5,121 nucleotides of DNA, taken from assembly GCA_039923455.1 (NCBI GenBank), contig JBDTCS010000173.1, forward strand, positions 1 to 5,121, read 5' to 3'. Source of the stretch: JBDTCS01 sp039923455. GTDB taxonomy: Bacteria; Bacteroidota; Ignavibacteria; Palsa-1295. Shown here in pieces: positions 3,668 through 5,121 of the stretch; position 1 is the stretch's first letter; every line of letters begins with the position of its first letter. A model generated the notes under the pieces. The model was not told the origin of the DNA, did no database searches, and was given only the letters and a program-made list of their open reading frames with translations. A program made the position numbers and the translations under genes.

Positions 3668-5121
3668 ATGAAGCGAATTCTGTTCGGCTTTGCCAGTTGT
3701 TTGCTGTTTGCATCTCTCGGGCTCCTCGCAACGAGAGCAAGTGCCACAGCACCTCGGACATACTGGCAGCAGCACGTCGCGTATAGTATTGCCGTGACGG
3801 TGATCGATTCTATTCACACGCTCGATGGAACGCTCGGCGTGACTTACACGAATAATTCTCCCGACACGCTTCGCGTCGTTTATTTTCATCTGTACTACAA
3901 TGCATTCCAGCCGGGGAGCATGATGGATGTTCGCTCGCGTGTTATTCAATCGAGACCGGTTGTCGATCGTATTGCGAATATGACGCCTTCGGAAACCGGC
4001 CGATATGATATTCGCAACGGCCTCACAGATAACGGTAAAGAGGTGAAGTGGGAAGTGCAGGGGACGATCCTCAAAGTATATCTCAATGAGCCGATACTCC
4101 CTGGTGCTACGACAAATCTTTCGATGGTCTATCGCGAACAGATTCCGCTCCTAACAAGGCGCGGTGGTTGGTCGTCGCCGGATGGTGTTGCGTATTCAAT
4201 GTCGCAGTGGTATCCGAAGGTAGCAGAGTATGATGCCGAAGGTTGGCAGATACAGGAATATATTGCTCGAGAGTTTTATGGTGTGTGGGGTGAGTATCAA
4301 GTTGCGATCACGTTGCCTTCTCGCTTTACGGTTGGTGCTTCCGGGACGTGTACGAATCCTGCGGAAGTCGGTCATGGTTACGAACGCATCGCAACCGGTG
4401 CACGCGATGGTGTTGCAGCGCCCGAGCCGATGAAGACCGGAATGACAACTTGGCATTTTTATGCGAATAACGTGCACGATTTTGCGTGGGTCGCCGATGA
4501 CGATTACGTGCATCAATGGCAGACATGGCAAGATACGATCACGATTCATTCGCTCTTTCGTCGCAATGTCGCGGGACTTTGGCGAAACTCGCTTGAGTAT
4601 ACATTGCACGCGCTTAAAACATATACGGAGCTTTACGGTCCGTATGTCTATCGTGATTTCTCGACCACCGAAGCTGGTGATGGTGGCATGGAGTATCCGC
4701 AGTTGATTATGATCACGGGTCGGCGTGGGACGTTATCGCTTGCCGGTGTGATCGCGCATGAAGTTGGGCATCAATGGTTTTATGGAATGCTCGGCAACAA
4801 CGAAAGCCGTGAGGCATTTATGGACGAAGGATTTACAAGTTACGTGACGAGTAAAGCGACGGAGCGTTTGTTTGGTAGGAACCAGATCGTGCCGGGCATA
4901 GAGCGTTCGTGGATGGATTGGTTCTTGCCAAAGTTTGATAATCATTCGGATAACTATCGCGGGTATCAATCTTACGCAGTCACTGGTTACGAGGAGCCAC
5001 TCGTAATTCCGCATGATTGGTTTCGCGAAGATATCGGTGCAGGGCAAGTCTACGGCAAGACGCAAGCAATACTCTCGATGCTGGAATACGTGCTCGGCGA
5101 TAGCGTGTTTGCTCGCGGTAT
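3668..5121 (+). CDS. Secreted M1-family zinc metallopeptidase (aminopeptidase-like), 3' end outside the window
   Basis: The first 484 codons of an exported gluzincin peptidase are visible; the frame is open to the window edge. Residues 1-26 are a signal peptide (K-R at 2-3, hydrophobic core, A-S-A before Thr27), so it acts in the periplasm, at the surface or outside. An N-terminal beta domain follows, including the W-Y-P-K motif at 181-184 typical of bacterial M1 proteins. The catalytic domain shows G-G-M-E-Y at 339-343 (the GxMEN position, Glu342 expected to bind the substrate amino terminus), the zinc motif H-E-V-G-H at 364-368 with catalytic Glu365, and the third zinc ligand Glu387 in D-E-G-F-T-S-Y, exactly 18 residues after His368. 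Tyr462 in V-Y-G-K is the likely transition-state tyrosine. All catalytic residues are present, so it should hydrolyse peptides, probably from the N-terminus. Whether it ends in a T9SS sorting domain cannot be seen. It is 122 bp downstream of the aminotransferase, with its own ribosome-binding site. Confidence 0.95.
   Translation, partial: MKRILFGFASCLLFASLGLLATRASATAPRTYWQQHVAYSIAVTVIDSIHTLDGTLGVTYTNNSPDTLRVVYFHLYYNAFQPGSMMDVRSRVIQSRPVVDRIANMTPSETGRYDIRNGLTDNGKEVKWEVQGTILKVYLNEPILPGATTNLSMVYREQIPLLTRRGGWSSPDGVAYSMSQWYPKVAEYDAEGWQIQEYIAREFYGVWGEYQVAITLPSRFTVGASGTCTNPAEVGHGYERIATGARDGVAAPEPMKTGMTTWHFYANNVHDFAWVADDDYVHQWQTWQDTITIHSLFRRNVAGLWRNSLEYTLHALKTYTELYGPYVYRDFSTTEAGDGGMEYPQLIMITGRRGTLSLAGVIAHEVGHQWFYGMLGNNESREAFMDEGFTSYVTSKATERLFGRNQIVPGIERSWMDWFLPKFDNHSDNYRGYQSYAVTGYEEPLVIPHDWFREDIGAGQVYGKTQAILSMLEYVLGDSVFARG

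Noticed and set aside
1..5121. CRISPR arrays, insertion sequences, rRNA, tRNA or toxin-antitoxin genes
   Set aside because: No regularly spaced repeats, transposase or integrase motifs, or RNA gene signatures were found on either strand.

Overview
The window looks like chromosomal DNA from a member of the Bacteroidota / Ignavibacteria / Kapabacteria assemblage (FCB group). Three things point there: a protein with a type IX secretion (T9SS) type A C-terminal sorting domain, a Bacteroidota-style -7 promoter box (TAnnTTTG) in front of the aminotransferase gene, and a secreted M1 metallopeptidase of the kind common in these phyla. The placement rests on motifs only; there is no rRNA or other phylogenetic marker in view.

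Layout, left to right. (1) 1-359 has no intact gene. It opens with a decayed copy of the promoter, leader and first ~37 codons of the aminotransferase found further right (1-160, about 87% identical without gaps to 2339-2498), with a TAG stop at codon 30. A hairpin-rich stretch follows: a perfect 10-bp inverted repeat at 167-191, a second perfect 10-bp inverted repeat enclosing 198-259, and a weaker one at 306-334. (2) 360-2143 on the minus strand is a two-gene operon of secreted proteins. The upstream gene is a 151-residue protein made almost only of a signal peptide, a short beta module and a T9SS sorting domain. The downstream gene, starting 2 nt after its stop, is a 441-residue beta-propeller-like protein with a signal peptide and the same short N-terminal module but no sorting domain. 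(3) 2144-2387 is the divergent intergenic region with the aminotransferase promoter. (4) 2388-3545 on the plus strand is a complete PLP-dependent class I aminotransferase with all the usual active-site residues. (5) 3546-3667 holds a 10-bp stem-loop and a small tandem repeat. (6) 3668 to the right edge is the first 484 codons of an exported zinc aminopeptidase-like M1 enzyme, cut by the window end.

The aminotransferase is cytoplasmic amino-acid metabolism, while the flanking genes act in or beyond the periplasm, so no common pathway is evident. The most unusual aspect is that the minus-strand secreted-protein pair lies between two direct copies of the aminotransferase 5' end, one functional and one dead. 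This fits either a segmental duplication with later loss of the first copy's body, or arrival of a DNA segment at the 5' end of the aminotransferase gene. No integrase or transposase is visible, so the mechanism remains open.
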